64,000 nt of DNA from Rhynchopus sp. YZ270_cl-10 (GCA_964035575.1 OZ037876.1:682001-746000), one strand, 5' to 3'. Positions 8,116-18,740 are shown, counted from the stretch's first letter. Notes: generated by a model from the sequence alone, not told the origin. Numbers and translations are program-made.

Positions 8116-10791
8116 TCATTTTTGGATCATTTTCGGGTTCCTCTCGAGGCGTTCAAACCTGAGAATCGTTCGAACTGACACTCCATCAACCCACATCGAA
8201 TCTGTAGCAAGAACGAGAACTGACTCCGAGGGCCCGTTTTCATCCGCAAACCAGACCTCAAATTTTTGTTCTTGCCCGCTTTTGTTGGGACAGAGGGCGC
8301 CGATTGCTGCGTGGGTTACGGTTTTCCGGTTTGCATCACACGAAAAGGTCCCAAAGGACGAAAGGTAGCTGAGATACGCTGTCACCATCTCCTGGTTTGC
8401 GACCTTTGTGTTGTCATTGGAGCTGAACTTTGCACGGCCACGCGCACAACAGTCCAACGCAAAGTATCCATTCCTATCATAAAACAGAATGCCCACATGC
8501 TCGCTCCCCCACGGATGCAACACCTGCCCTCCCTCCGACACCATCTCCAGGGACCGCATCTTCCACACCCCGTACAACGCCTTCTTGTAGTTTATAGGCG
8601 CAGTGGAGATGTGCTTCGGCAAGGAACACCCTGGAGACACAGCTTCCCTCTGTAGTTTCTGAGACCCAGAGAAGCTTTGCTGTAATCCTCCAACCACCGG
8701 ACGCGCCTGGCCACGTCTCTCCCTCTTGACGGTTCTGAAATTCGAAAAATCCCCGCCTCCCTGCCCTCCAGGCCCCGTCGACATTATTGTCGGCCACGCT
8801 GCTGTAAACTCCTTCGCAAAATACCGAGTATCATTCAAAGCGAGGTCCGGAACAAACGGAGGAGGGATCTTCCGTTCGTACAGTAAATCCCAATCAATTG
8901 AATCAAAGAAGTCATGCGTACGGAACGCCTTTGCGTGCTCCAAACGGACTGCCGGGTCTTTCTCCAACAACTGCCCCAGAATTGACGCCGCAGACGCAGA
9001 ATTTGCACTTTGCACGAAGCAAGGAGTTTTGTGGAGCACCTTTTTATAAACATCCTGTGTATGCCCCGCATGGAACGGTGACGTCCCCATGAGCAATTCA
9101 TAAAGTAACACCCCAAGCGACCAATAATCTATCGCAAAGGTTTGCTCTTCACCGTTGATAATCTCTGGCGCCACGTATTCACAGGACCCTACAAAGGACT
9201 TTCTGCTGACAGAGGAGAAGTCCTTCTTCGCAAGACCAAAGTCTGTGAGCACAGCGTGCCCCTCTCTGTCAAGCACGATGTTCTCCGGCTTGATGTCCCT
9301 ATGCACGATGTCCTTGCTGTGGAGGTAGTCCAACGCAAGAAAGAGCTCTGCCGCGTAGAAACGGGCGTCAGACTCTTTTAGCTTACGCTTCTTTCGTAGA
9401 AGAGCTTGCATGTGGCTGTACAGCTCACCACCCGGGAGGAACTCAAGCAAAAGGTAGAGGTTGTGGTCTGTCTGGAAGGCTGCATAGAGGTGCACAATGA
9501 AGGGGTGGTTCACGGAGGCAAGAATGTCCTTTTCGACTCGAATATACGACGCCATCCGCTTCTGCGTAATCGACGCCTTCGACAAAATTTTCATTGCATA
9601 ATAATTCCCTGTCGTTCTATGCCTCGCCTTTACCACCTTCCCAAAGGTGCCTTGGCCTAATGTCGTTATCACCTCAAAATCTGCGGGAGAAACTACCGCC
9701 GCATCAAACGACGTGGACGACGCAGGAAGGTCGCAATCCTCTTCATCGTCGTCTGCTGCGTCCCTAAATTTGATTGGGTCCTTATGGTGGACATCACGCT
9801 TTCCATCCTCTCCCAACGATGATGCGCACGATGAAAACGACGACGAATTCACCCTCCCCTTCGGCAGCGCGACATCCTCCTTATCATACAGACTCGACGT
9901 CACCATCCCTTTGACCAAAGGCGAGCTCTCTTCCGGGTCCGCATCCTTCGATCGCTTCTCCGGCGACAATCCTGGTGACGATGTCGAGTCCACCTTCTCC
10001 GACAGATTCCCACTTGACAGATTCTCCACATTAGACATCGACATATTACTGAGCTGCTGCGAAACGAGACCATCCACCCTAGGTATATACACCCCCTCTG
10101 CACCAAGCCCCGGTAAAGGTACACTCAAAGCATCCTTCACCACATCCTCCGCTCCATCATGAAAAAAACAGTACAAAACCGACTTTCGTTGATACAACCG
10201 GTTTGCGGGGACGATCAACTGTTGTAAATAAACCTCAAAAAGCCAGCGCCGTTTTTCGATGTCGGCGGGAGTTGAGGTGGGATCGAACGCAGCGGGAAGC
10301 TGTGGTATCAACCCCAACGCAGAGACGTGCGGTGATAAAACATCGCATTTTGACAGCAAATCGGACTGCAGTTTTTTAAACTCAACAACGCTTTTTTTGA
10401 TGGTCCAGGTCAACCCTGCGGAAGAGACCTTCATAACAAAGAGAAGCACGCCTTGGCGGTTGACCTGCAAAGACACAATCTCTACAGCAACATTATTTGC
10501 AGCCGGAAGCTTCAGTTGAGCAGGCTTGGGTGAAGCAGAACTCTGGTTTGCAGCAGCTGCTGTGGACGTCGAGGCGTAAGGAGGCATAAGCGGGGGTGGC
10601 GGTGGAGAAGGGACTGCTGCACCTTCCACCCTACACTGCACCACAGTCGGTGACGGCTGCTTCTTCCTCTTCTCTTTGGAAGCATGCTTCTTCCGTGGTG
10701 TGCTCAGCCCAGAGTCATACCCAGTTTCCTCGTCAGTCCCGGTGTCCCGTGTGCTCTTCACCTTGAAACACGCAAGAAATTTCTTCACCAT
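8116..10791 (-). CDS. PX domain - AGC kinase - lipocalin-like protein
   Basis: Intronless, 891 residues. A PX domain at about 100-220 should bind membrane phosphoinositides; it ends in the typical RRWLFEVYLQQLI and LYCFF segments. An AGC Ser/Thr kinase domain spans about 374-640: glycine loop GQGTFGKV (about 380), AMK lysine, HRDIKPEN (about 493), DFGLAKK (about 519), VGSCEYVAPE, and an AGC tail FVPDLALNDTRYF. A C-terminal region at about 740-885 (YGVWKMRSLEM, HPWGSEHVG) matches the lipocalin-like domain family. The catalytic set is complete, so an active kinase is expected. The lipocalin-like part suggests a hydrophobic ligand, which is inference. A paralogue lies 1.4 kb upstream at 12170. 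Start ATG 10791 has no competing upstream ATG in frame. Confidence 0.92.
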   Translation of the reverse strand: MVKKFLACFKVKSTRDTGTDEETGYDSGLSTPRKKHASKEKRKKQPSPTVVQCRVEGAAVPSPPPPPLMPPYASTSTAAAANQSSASPKPAQLKLPAANNVAVEIVSLQVNRQGVLLFVMKVSSAGLTWTIKKSVVEFKKLQSDLLSKCDVLSPHVSALGLIPQLPAAFDPTSTPADIEKRRWLFEVYLQQLIVPANRLYQRKSVLYCFFHDGAEDVVKDALSVPLPGLGAEGVYIPRVDGLVSQQLSNMSMSNVENLSSGNLSEKVDSTSSPGLSPEKRSKDADPEESSPLVKGMVTSSLYDKEDVALPKGRVNSSSFSSCASSLGEDGKRDVHHKDPIKFRDAADDDEEDCDLPASSTSFDAAVVSPADFEVITTLGQGTFGKVVKARHRTTGNYYAMKILSKASITQKRMASYIRVEKDILASVNHPFIVHLYAAFQTDHNLYLLLEFLPGGELYSHMQALLRKKRKLKESDARFYAAELFLALDYLHSKDIVHRDIKPENIVLDREGHAVLTDFGLAKKDFSSVSRKSFVGSCEYVAPEIINGEEQTFAIDYWSLGVLLYELLMGTSPFHAGHTQDVYKKVLHKTPCFVQSANSASAASILGQLLEKDPAVRLEHAKAFRTHDFFDSIDWDLLYERKIPPPFVPDLALNDTRYFAKEFTAAWPTIMSTGPGGQGGGDFSNFRTVKRERRGQARPVVGGLQQSFSGSQKLQREAVSPGCSLPKHISTAPINYKKALYGVWKMRSLEMVSEGGQVLHPWGSEHVGILFYDRNGYFALDCCARGRAKFSSNDNTKVANQEMVTAYLSYLSSFGTFSCDANRKTVTHAAIGALCPNKSGQEQKFEVWFADENGPSESVLVLATDSMWVDGVSVRTILRFERLERNPKMIQK

Positions 10792-11196
10792 TGTATTTTA
10801 CATGAAATACCGAAAATTTTTGTGTATATTTTATCCTGATAGAAGGAGGTGGGGGAGAAACAGGAGGGGGGGAGGAGGGGAGGTATATTTTGAAAATAAA
10901 GTAGAAATTTGAATCTGTTATCAACCAGGCACTGTCACCAAAAAAAAAACGCTGGAAAAAAAAGAAAAGAAAGGCAAAAAGAATAGTTTCGGCCGGGTAG
11001 GGGGAAGAGAGAAAGAGGAGGGGTGGGGAAACATAGATTTCTGTCTAAGGAAGCCCTTCTTTTATTGTATCGGCACTCATTGCGGCAAAGAAAATATGGC
11101 GCAGTTCTGGTTTCTTTTTTAAGAAAAAGGGGCTAGGACGTGGTATACCTCATCCCAGAGAGCATGGCAAAAGATGAGATTAAAAAAAAAAAAAGT

Positions 11197-11233
11197 TTAT
11201 GAGATGAACCTAAGCCTCACGTGTTTAGTAACC
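11197..11233 (+). repeat. Hairpin repeat family A copy
   Basis: GAGATGAACCTAAGC, loop CTCACGT, GTTTAGTAACC. The stem is kept through a G-T pair. Confidence 0.7.
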
Positions 11234-11618
11234 AAAAAAGAAAAACTTTTGGTCCACCCTTTTTGTTCTTTTTTATCGGAAAAAAACAGTGGGAAAAGTG
11301 TGTTTTGGCGTGACAAAGCTTCTTTTCTGTATAAAGAAAGAGAAAATTTGGTCACCCAGAGAGAAAACAAAAACAAAAAAAAAAAAAAAAAAATTGAAAG
11401 CTAGTCATCTGTGTGATGCGTACAGCTTTGCTTGGCGGTTCCTACACTGACCCTGTCAAAAAAGACGAGGTTGTGTGCGTAACGCCTGTTCTGATGGGAG
11501 AGGCCGAGAGGGATGCAAAAAAAAATAATCTGCTCAGCGCAGGGAAAGAGGAGGAAAATGAAACAATAAAAAAAAAAACTTTTTAAAGATGCATCTAGTG
11601 CACACACATCCAAAAAAA

Positions 11619-11670
11619 GTGAAGTTGATAGTGCAAAACGCCTCTGGGGCTCATGCACCGACGCTCCGTG
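11619..11670 (+). repeat. Hairpin repeat family B copy
   Basis: GTGAAGTTGATAGTGCAAAA then CGCCTCTGGGGC and a GACGCTCC end, like the copy at 35044. Confidence 0.55.
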
Positions 11671-12169
11671 GGTTTTTTTTTTCAAAAGGGGGGAGCATCC
11701 CTGCTCACGAGCAAGCAACACTGCACATAGACTGCAATAAAATCATATTGACGAAAATCGCTCTATCAAGAGTCTAAGACCTGCCTCCAAAATGAGGGTT
11801 GTGAGAAAGAAAGTTCTTGGCATTTTTTTTTTTTTTGTTCTTTTTTGTATTATCAACAAATTACTATTTGCCAATTATTATGGACTTATTTTTTGCTTTT
11901 TTTGTGTTTCGTTAACGGGCCTGTCAGGTTTTTCCACCCAACTCATCCGTAGTCCTAGAGCAAAAACTCTCATTTCACGGTTATTTTTTTTTGGCACAAA
12001 ATATTCCCACCCACACCCCCACAAAATAGCTGTTTTTTTTCCCTCTCGTTTCTTTTCGTTTATTATTGTATATTTTCCATGATCGAAGCAAGAAAAATAG
12101 TTGGCACTGTATTGTGAAAAAAGGCACGTCAGATACCCATATTTTTCAAAAAAAAAAAATCTCTGTTAT

Positions 12170-15100
12170 TTATGTTTCCTCGACAATTGGCATTGGTACC
12201 TCCGTTGGAGGGGTACCGGCTGGTTTGTCGCCAAATTTCTCTAGGTCTCCGGCTCCTTCTTTGTCTTCTTTGTCTTCTTTTCCTTCTTTTTCTTCTCTCT
12301 CTTTTGCGGCGGCCTCTTCAGCACGCTTTCTGCGGCGCTTCATAAAGTCAGGGAGGTCTGGGTTTTCTGAGAGACGCTGGAATTTCATGACGGTTCTTGC
12401 CGCCATTCCATCGATAATGATCTGGCCTGTTGCGAGGATGAGGTAATTCACGTCTGAGTTGCCTGCACCGTCGACAAACCGGAAGTAGCGCTTCTGCTCC
12501 GCCTCTGCCCAGTTGGGGCACAGCGAGCCAACACAATGATGCGTGAAGTATTTATCCCCATCAAGATATGTGTAGTGCCCAAAGGACGACGCATACGTCA
12601 GGTACGCCTCCGCCATCTCATCTCTTGTCACCCTGGTGTACTCTGCGTCTCTGAAGCGTGCCCGGTTGCCCCTGGTCTGTGTGCATTCCAGAGAGAACAT
12701 GCCGTTGCTTGTGTAGGTTGCTTGGCCGACGACGTCGGAGCCCCAGGGGTAGCTTACCTTGCCCCCTTCGGTGACCATTTCGAGGGAGCAGAGCCTCCAG
12801 ACGCCGACGATGTGTTGTGCGTTGAGGTCTGAGGGCTGTGGGGGGTTGCCGAGGATGGTGTCGACGGGTGTGCCGCAGTCGGCGCTTTCGGTCATGGTGA
12901 TGGCCTTCGCGTAGTCGATATCGCAGGCGTCGTCCTGCTCGCCGTCCCAGACGTATGCGTTCTTGCTCACGGCTGCGTTCAGGTCAGCCTCGCCCTTCGA
13001 TTGTTCAAGAGGGAAGTTATCGAACTTCTGGCACAGCAGGTCAAGAGTGCTCTTCCCAGCCCGTTCCACATCAAGGTTCGCCCATTCGTGGGTAAATTCG
13101 CGTGAAAAGTACCTCGTATCATTCATCGCCAGGTCCGGAACAAAAGGCGGGGTAAGCTTCTTCTGCTCCAACAATTCCCAATTGATGCAGTCAAAAAACT
13201 CACACTGCTTCACCTCCTCCGCATCCTTCAGCCGGTGCCGCACCTCTCTGCACAGCAGACGCTTAAGGATGCTCTTGGCCTGTGGGTTGAGCTTGCTGAA
13301 GTCGAGGTCTTTGTGCAGGATCTGCTGGTACACGTCGTTGTTGTTTGTTCCGTTGAAGGGTGCGGCCCCGATGAGCATCTCGTAGAGAAGCACGCCCAGC
13401 GACCACCAATCGACCGCCTTGGTCTGTCCGTCACCCCGAATGGTCTCGGGGGAGAGGTATTCCGAGGATCCGACGAAGGACCTGCGGCTGGCCTTGGAGA
13501 AGTCCTTCTTCGCAAGACCAAAGTCTGTGAGCACAGCGTGCCCCTCTCTGTCGAGCACGATGTTCTCGGGCTTGATGTCCCTATGCACGATATCCTTGCT
13601 GTGGAGGTACCCCACTGCGAGGACCATCTCCGCAGTGTAGAAGCGAGCGTCCACCTCACCGAAGCGGCCCTGGTTGTAGATGTGGCTGTACAGCTCACCA
13701 CCCGGGAGGAACTCAAGCAAAAGGTAGAGGTTGTGGTCTGTCTGGAAGGCTGCATAGAGGTGCACAATGAAGGGGTGGTTCACGGAGGCAAGAATGTCCT
13801 TCTCCTCACGGATGTACTCCACCATGCGACGTTTGTGCACAATCTTCTTCGAGAGCACCTTCATCGCGTAGAGCTCTCCCGTCTCGCAGTGTCGCACCTT
13901 CATCACCTTCCCGAAGGTTCCTTTCCCAACTGTTGTCACCAATTCGAAGTCGGCTGCACTGAGTTGCTGTGAGTTTGTCAAAAACTCAGATGTAGGGTGC
14001 AGGAGGGACGTGGTGCTGCTTGCAGGGGATGGGGCTGGGACGGAGGTGGTGTTCTGTAGGAGGCCCTGCTTGCAGGATTTGCAGACGCGCACTTCAGCGT
14101 TGTAGCCTAGCTCGGGGAGGGTGTGTGTGAAGGCGGAGCAGTAGCCGCAGAAGGCGGAGCCGCACTTTCTGCAGTGGTGCTTGCGCAGGAAGAAGGAGAA
14201 GCGAGACCCGCATGTGTCGCACTGCGTGGAGTCGCTCCACTGCGGCCGTGTTGCGACGTCCTTTGCGTCGTCGACCTCAGCGTGCTCCTCGGAGCTCTTC
14301 CCCTCCGACTCCTCCTCGTCCTCCTCCCGGATGCTCCACTTTGTGATCCTCTGACACATCGTACAATAATTCGCAGGCTCCCATTTGTCAAGATCAAACA
14401 CAGGCCCCAACGCACTGCACTCATCGCATACATGCTGGCTCACCTTCACCGACTGCGAGGGACTCATACTGCCCGACCTGCTCTCCTTCATGTCAACAGT
14501 GTTCAGCAGCGATAGGTACGACGGACCCGGGTCGGATGCGCAGGACGGCTGCTCGGAGGTGTTCGACATATAGGTCGGGACCTCCTCCTGTGGGACCCGC
14601 GGCACCAGCATGGCACTGCTTTTCTTTGGAAAATCCTTTGCATCGATTGCAGTCGTCTGCGGCGGCGTCGCACCCTTCAACTCCTTCTCCTTGGGAGAGG
14701 TGTGCAGGGAGACCGGCTTCGAACCGGGCTTCGCCTTCTCCTTTTCTTCCTCTTCCTTCAGTTCACGCCCTCCACCTGCACCAAGCCCGGGCAATGGGGT
14801 GCTGCCGGGCTTGACCACCGGGATTTCGTTGTCGTGCAGGAATGCGTAGAGGGGGGTGCGGGATTGGTAGAAACGGTTGCGGCGGACAAGGAGCTGCTCC
14901 AGATAGATCTCTAGATACCACTTGCGTTTCTCGATGAGGCCGATGGACTGGTTGGTCACCTCTGTCCAGGAGGATCCACACAGGACGGGGACGACGCCGT
15001 GCTCACAGTGGTACGGTGTTGTCATGGGACACAGCGAGGTCAGGTCTGCATGCAGCTTCTTGAACTGCGTATACCGCCGGGCCACCTGCCAAGTGATCCC

Positions 15101-15283
15101 CCCCTTCACCACCTCCACAATATAATCCACATGCCCCGACTTAGTCATCTGGTACTTCGGAATCGAGACCTGTGTGACCCGGTCAAATGCCTTCTTCCCC
15201 GTCCGTCCAGGCTTGCCCTCTACCTTTTCCTTCCCCTTTTCGTCATTGCTCTTCCCCCCAAACGCCCTTCGAATTGTATCCAT
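12170..15283 (-). CDS. PX - FYVE - AGC kinase - lipocalin-like protein
   Basis: Intronless, 1037 residues from ATG 15283; the frame is open to an ATG at 15370, but the extra residues look like leader. PX domain at about 34-148 (VARRYTQFKKLHADL, RKWYLEIYLEQL). FYVE zinc finger at about 344-407 with paired CxxC motifs and RKHHCRKCG, the PI3P-binding signature. AGC kinase at about 446-700: GKGTFGKV, AMK, HRDIKPEN (about 569), DFGLAKK (about 588), then SEYLSPE where most kinases have APE. Lipocalin-like domain at about 822-967 (VGVWRLCSLEM, YPWGSDVVG). The last 65 residues are Lys/Glu repeats. Two lipid-binding modules suggest action on endosomal membrane, an inference. Parts of the kinase domain share very long nucleotide identity with the gene at 8116. 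Confidence 0.92.
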   Translation of the reverse strand: MDTIRRAFGGKSNDEKGKEKVEGKPGRTGKKAFDRVTQVSIPKYQMTKSGHVDYIVEVVKGGITWQVARRYTQFKKLHADLTSLCPMTTPYHCEHGVVPVLCGSSWTEVTNQSIGLIEKRKWYLEIYLEQLLVRRNRFYQSRTPLYAFLHDNEIPVVKPGSTPLPGLGAGGGRELKEEEEKEKAKPGSKPVSLHTSPKEKELKGATPPQTTAIDAKDFPKKSSAMLVPRVPQEEVPTYMSNTSEQPSCASDPGPSYLSLLNTVDMKESRSGSMSPSQSVKVSQHVCDECSALGPVFDLDKWEPANYCTMCQRITKWSIREEDEEESEGKSSEEHAEVDDAKDVATRPQWSDSTQCDTCGSRFSFFLRKHHCRKCGSAFCGYCSAFTHTLPELGYNAEVRVCKSCKQGLLQNTTSVPAPSPASSTTSLLHPTSEFLTNSQQLSAADFELVTTVGKGTFGKVMKVRHCETGELYAMKVLSKKIVHKRRMVEYIREEKDILASVNHPFIVHLYAAFQTDHNLYLLLEFLPGGELYSHIYNQGRFGEVDARFYTAEMVLAVGYLHSKDIVHRDIKPENIVLDREGHAVLTDFGLAKKDFSKASRRSFVGSSEYLSPETIRGDGQTKAVDWWSLGVLLYEMLIGAAPFNGTNNNDVYQQILHKDLDFSKLNPQAKSILKRLLCREVRHRLKDAEEVKQCEFFDCINWELLEQKKLTPPFVPDLAMNDTRYFSREFTHEWANLDVERAGKSTLDLLCQKFDNFPLEQSKGEADLNAAVSKNAYVWDGEQDDACDIDYAKAITMTESADCGTPVDTILGNPPQPSDLNAQHIVGVWRLCSLEMVTEGGKVSYPWGSDVVGQATYTSNGMFSLECTQTRGNRARFRDAEYTRVTRDEMAEAYLTYASSFGHYTYLDGDKYFTHHCVGSLCPNWAEAEQKRYFRFVDGAGNSDVNYLILATGQIIIDGMAARTVMKFQRLSENPDLPDFMKRRRKRAEEAAAKEREEKEGKEDKEDKEGAGDLEKFGDKPAGTPPTEVPMPIVEET

Positions 15284-15483
15284 TTTGTGTCTTTCAGCAG
15301 AACCGCATTTGGGGGGTGGGGTAGGCTGGTTTCTGTGTTGAGTTGGAGTTGGGGGTTGGGGGAGCAACAATTTTCAGGCATATAAAAGGTTCTAAAAAAA
15401 AAGCTCATTTTCTGCGGTCAGACCACACAAAGCCAGATTTTTTTTAAAAGCCTCAAACACCCCCATCCCACACCCCCACCCCT

Positions 15484-17928
15484 TTACGCAAGCCCCTTTA
15501 GTATATGCAGTGCGTTGTGCCGGATGCGGTAGTCTGCCGCTGAGAGTGCCTTGAGCAGGTAGAACAGGAGGTATGCCCCTTGTGGTGTGGAGGCGTGTGC
15601 AGTGAGGAGCTCTTGCAGGCCTGTCAGGTAGTCTGCTGTGATGTCCGTCGGTGCAGCGATGTTCACAGTCTGTAGGAGGGTTGTGAATCAGCAGGGCAGT
15701 ACGGTAAAACCAATAGATTTCTGCAATAAATACAGATAAAAGTAGAGTTGAAATACAAAGCCCTCTCGTAACAGTGTAACCTTGGTATGACCGGCTGTAC
15801 CGGGGTGGACACCCAACCATGCAGTTCTACATCCATTTCGTGGTTTTCATCTCATTAAAAAAAGGGAAAATTCGCATACCAAACACAGCCGTAAATGCAG
15901 TGGCAACGAGGCGACCTTCATAGGCGGGAGCGCAGCCGCCCACTCTGCGACGTGCGGTAGTGTGTAGCATCCGTCCTCGTACGTCGTCTGCACACGCTGC
16001 GGGAGGAGGGTGAAGGCCTCGTCGCTTTGCTTGAAGGAGTTTTCGATGTCGAGGATTTTGTGTAGGCTGCGCAGATAGATAAAGTCTGTACCCGCAGGGA
16101 GCCAGGCGGTGAGCTCCTTTGGAGCCGGTGTGCGCAGCGTCTTTGCAAAGTGCTGATACGCCGCCTCGTGCACATTCCCTGTCGACACCGACTCTTCATT
16201 CCGTTCGATGATCTCCTTCACCTTCGCCTCCTCTGTACCCCGCGGCGTTTCCTCCAGGATCGGCACCACGCTGACGAGGTTCTTCTGCAGGATGTGTCCG
16301 CTGAGGAAGCATGGGTCGCCCTTCACGACAACGTTAAAGGGATATGCACGCCGCCTCTTGCTTGTTGTTTGCGGCGGCGTGAAGTTGCAGTCAACCATAT
16401 TCGCCCCGCCCCACATGAAGCCGCCTTCTTCTGTAGTCGGAAAGGCGTCGCCCTGGCTGACGTAGAGCACCGCTGCGGCAGGGAGGTCGTTGTTCTTTGC
16501 TGTGAGGCGGAGGGTGAAGCTGTCGCTTCCTGCGGATAATGCAAGGACACGGACCCGCCCGCCGCTGTAGCCTTGGGTGGTGCGGATGGTTTCGCTGGAA
16601 CCCTCCTGCACAGTCATCTCGTGCACGACACCTTCCTTGGGCTGGGCGTACTTCACCGCCACCCGCTCCGTGGGCAGTCTCGCAGGGCTCTCGGGTAGCA
16701 GATCCAAGACCTTCATCTTAAACCCCTCCTGTGTCCGCAGCGTCGCACCCTTCTCCAGCACCAAGAAGTTTTCGTTCAAAAAGGTCTTGACCATCTCCTC
16801 CACCTCCCCGCTGTCTCTTGAGGCATGGTGCGCAGGCACCTCCACCACCACCCGCTCGCACAGCGGCGGCTCCAACGGACGATACGTGATCGGCTCATCC
16901 GTATCCACGAGAAGCGCCTTCTGTATTGCCTGCGGCAGCACAATGACCCCTGGGGGTGCTACAAAAGAATCTTCCGAGACCGACACTGTGCGTCGCAGGA
17001 CCTGCCCTCGCTTCATGGGTGCGCGCAACTCAAAGAAGGCTGGCGTAGTGATGATCCCTTTGAAGGCGCTCGGCACACTGACGTTAGAGGTGATGAGGTT
17101 CGCCCCGGGGAGACAACGCAGCTGTGGGGGAAGCTGTGCGAGGCTGTTGCGCTGGCGGCGCTGGTTAATACTGAGGTCATCCGCCCGCTGGACAAGGTTA
17201 TCCGCCTTCTGGCGCGGCATCTCCTCCACGATCCCGTCATCTTCCGCCTTCCGCTTTCTCTTTGGCACAGAACGTCTCTCTGGCGCCATATTCATATTAA
17301 CCGCAGGCCCCCTTGCTGCCACATTCATATCTACCACAGACCCCGCTGACCGAGCAGGCGACGGCGACATGCTACTTCGAGGGGGCAATGCTGGTGACGC
17401 AGAACGGTTCAACGCAGGCGAAGGCGACGCAACACGAGGTGAGGGCGACGCACTTCTCGGCGCAGGAGACTGCGAAGGCGCAGGAGACGCGACACGCCTA
17501 GTAGGATGGCTTCGCTGTGCCTGCATTGCGGGGGAGGGGGGGAGCGAGCTAGCACTGCCAACACTACCAACACTACTCACACTACCTACACTGGACACAC
17601 TCGCACTCCGCTCCTGCGCCTCTCTGCGTAGTCGTCTCCCAACAGACTCTACGCTAGCCGGCGACCGCGTCATCCCACCCCGCATCTCCTCCCGCACCTT
17701 CTGGCTGGTAATGTTGTTCAAGCGCTTCTGCTCCCAAGGCTCCAACGCCTTCTGCGCACCACGCGACACACCGAACACCCCCGCCGCGCCCGACCCATCC
17801 GCAAGCTTCTCCGCAGACGACGTTACCCGTGTCACATTAGCAGAAGGCTTCACCTTCTCGGTCAACGAACCCCCAGGCCCCATGACCCATTCCTTTTGAC
17901 TTAGTTTAGGTTTCTTCTTAGGCGGCAT
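15484..17928 (-). CDS. UFD1-like N-domain protein with Ser/Pro-rich N-terminus
   Basis: Two exons by phase, 17928-15880 and 15669-15484, giving 744 residues. The intron (GTATGC to CTACAG, 210 nt) contains a family C repeat. The N-terminal about 200 residues are basic then SP-rich (SPAPSQSPAPRSASPSPR), probably disordered. The middle has the UFD1 double-psi barrel pattern: a hydrophobic FELRAPMKRGQ strand, VIVLPQAIQKALLVDTDEPI, then VEEMVKTFLNENFLVLEKGA, corresponding to the family's 'LE..LRNF..L..GD' stretch. UFD1 works with p97/CDC48 in extracting ubiquitylated proteins. I cannot see whether this protein keeps p97-binding motifs, so its function is inferred only at the fold level. Confidence 0.7.
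15747..15850 (+). repeat. Repeat family C, full-length copy inside an intron
   Basis: The full form runs from GTTGAAATACAAAGCCCTCT through CCGGCTGTACCGGGGTGGAC and ACCCAACCATGCAGTTCTAC to about ATTTCGTGG. It sits wholly in the intron of the UFD1-like gene, antisense to that gene. Confidence 0.85.
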
Positions 17929-18080
17929 GATGCTGTGTAGTATGCCGCTAAGGGTGGTGATGGGTTAAAGTGTGTGGGAGGAGGGGAACAAAACCGTGTT
18001 GATGCAGGCACCTCCAACTGACCCTGTACGATGTCAGCCATCCGGATGAAAGCACAAAGAAGAAATAAAATTAAAAGTTG

Positions 18081-18187
18081 ACTTGAAATACAACAGTTCG
18101 TGAACAGTGTACCTTGGTGAGAAGTGGGTGTACCGGGGGAGGTGGACACCCAACCATGCAGTCCTACATCCATTGCGTGGTATACAC
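18081..18187 (+). repeat. Repeat family C, long copy
   Basis: ACTTGAAATACAACAGTTCG, then GTGTACCTTGGTGAGAAGTG, GGTGGACACCCAACCATGCA and CATTGCGTGG. The middle differs from the 15747 copy (GAGAAGTGGGTG in place of TATGACCGGCTG). Confidence 0.8.
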
Positions 18188-18520
18188 TCTGAATAAGAGA
18201 GAGTCAGGGGGGAAGTAAAAGTGGAAAATTGTTTTGGGGGAAATATTGGGTGATTTTGTTTTGGGTTGGTTTTGTTTCTAAGGGGTGTGGGGGAGGGGCG
18301 TTATGGCGAATTCTATCAAAATAAATTGAAAAAAAAAGGGTTAAAATCTACGATGTGAAGAAAACTAAAACGATGATTGTGTTTGTTTTTTGCGTGCACA
18401 ATCAAGCTTTTTCTTAGATGTAAAGAGGAAAAAAAAAAAATTAAGAAAAAGAAAGGCTATGCAACCTTTCCTTGCTGGAGGCAGCGGATCACCTGGTGAA
18501 GGAGAAGAAGACAAAGAAAA

Positions 18521-18549
18521 GTTTATAAGCCTCTCGTGCTTAGTCACCT
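18521..18549 (+). repeat. Hairpin repeat family A copy (reference form)
   Basis: TAAGC, loop CTCTCGT, GCTTA, then GTCACC. A 5-bp stem with a 7-base loop, the most typical core of the family. Confidence 0.75.
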
Positions 18550-18586
18550 ACCTCTGAAAAGAAAAGAAAAAACTAGAACATGACAG

Positions 18587-18637
18587 AGAAGTTGAAAGTG
18601 CAAACACCTCACCGTTCATCGGCGGACGCAGGCACTG
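18587..18637 (+). repeat. Hairpin repeat family B copy (reference form)
   Basis: AGTTGAAAGTGCAAACACCT, then CACCGTTCATCGGCGGACGC and AGGCACTG. CCG and CGG around TTCAT form the inner stem. Confidence 0.8.
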
Positions 18638-18638
18638 A

Positions 18639-18693
18639 TATGAAATACAAAGCCCTCTCATGACAGTGTACCTTGGTACGTGACCAGAACACC
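18639..18693 (+). repeat. Repeat family C copy
   Basis: TATGAAATACAAAGCCCTCT, CATGACAGTGTACCTTGGTA, CGTGACCAGAACACC. Directly abuts the preceding family B copy. Confidence 0.75.
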
Positions 18694-18708
18694 AAAGAAA
18701 AAAAAATT

Positions 18709-18740
18709 GTAAGATGAATCTACCTCTTGCGCACCTTTTA
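18709..18740 (+). repeat. Hairpin repeat family A copy
   Basis: TGTAAGATGAATCTACCTCT then TGCGCACCTTTTA; the stem is partly lost. Confidence 0.5.

Larger units (their letters stand above)
10792..12169. other. Spacer between the two kinase genes
   Basis: AT-rich, homopolymer-rich. It carries one family A and one family B copy (11197, 11619) and an A-like fragment GATGCATCTAGTGCAC at 11588. No gene seen. Confidence 0.5.

Noticed and set aside
13235-13972. Long plus-strand ORFs opposite the kinases, the EEP gene and importin-alpha
   Set aside because: They mirror conserved minus-strand domains and have no family of their own; they are shadows of GC-rich coding DNA.
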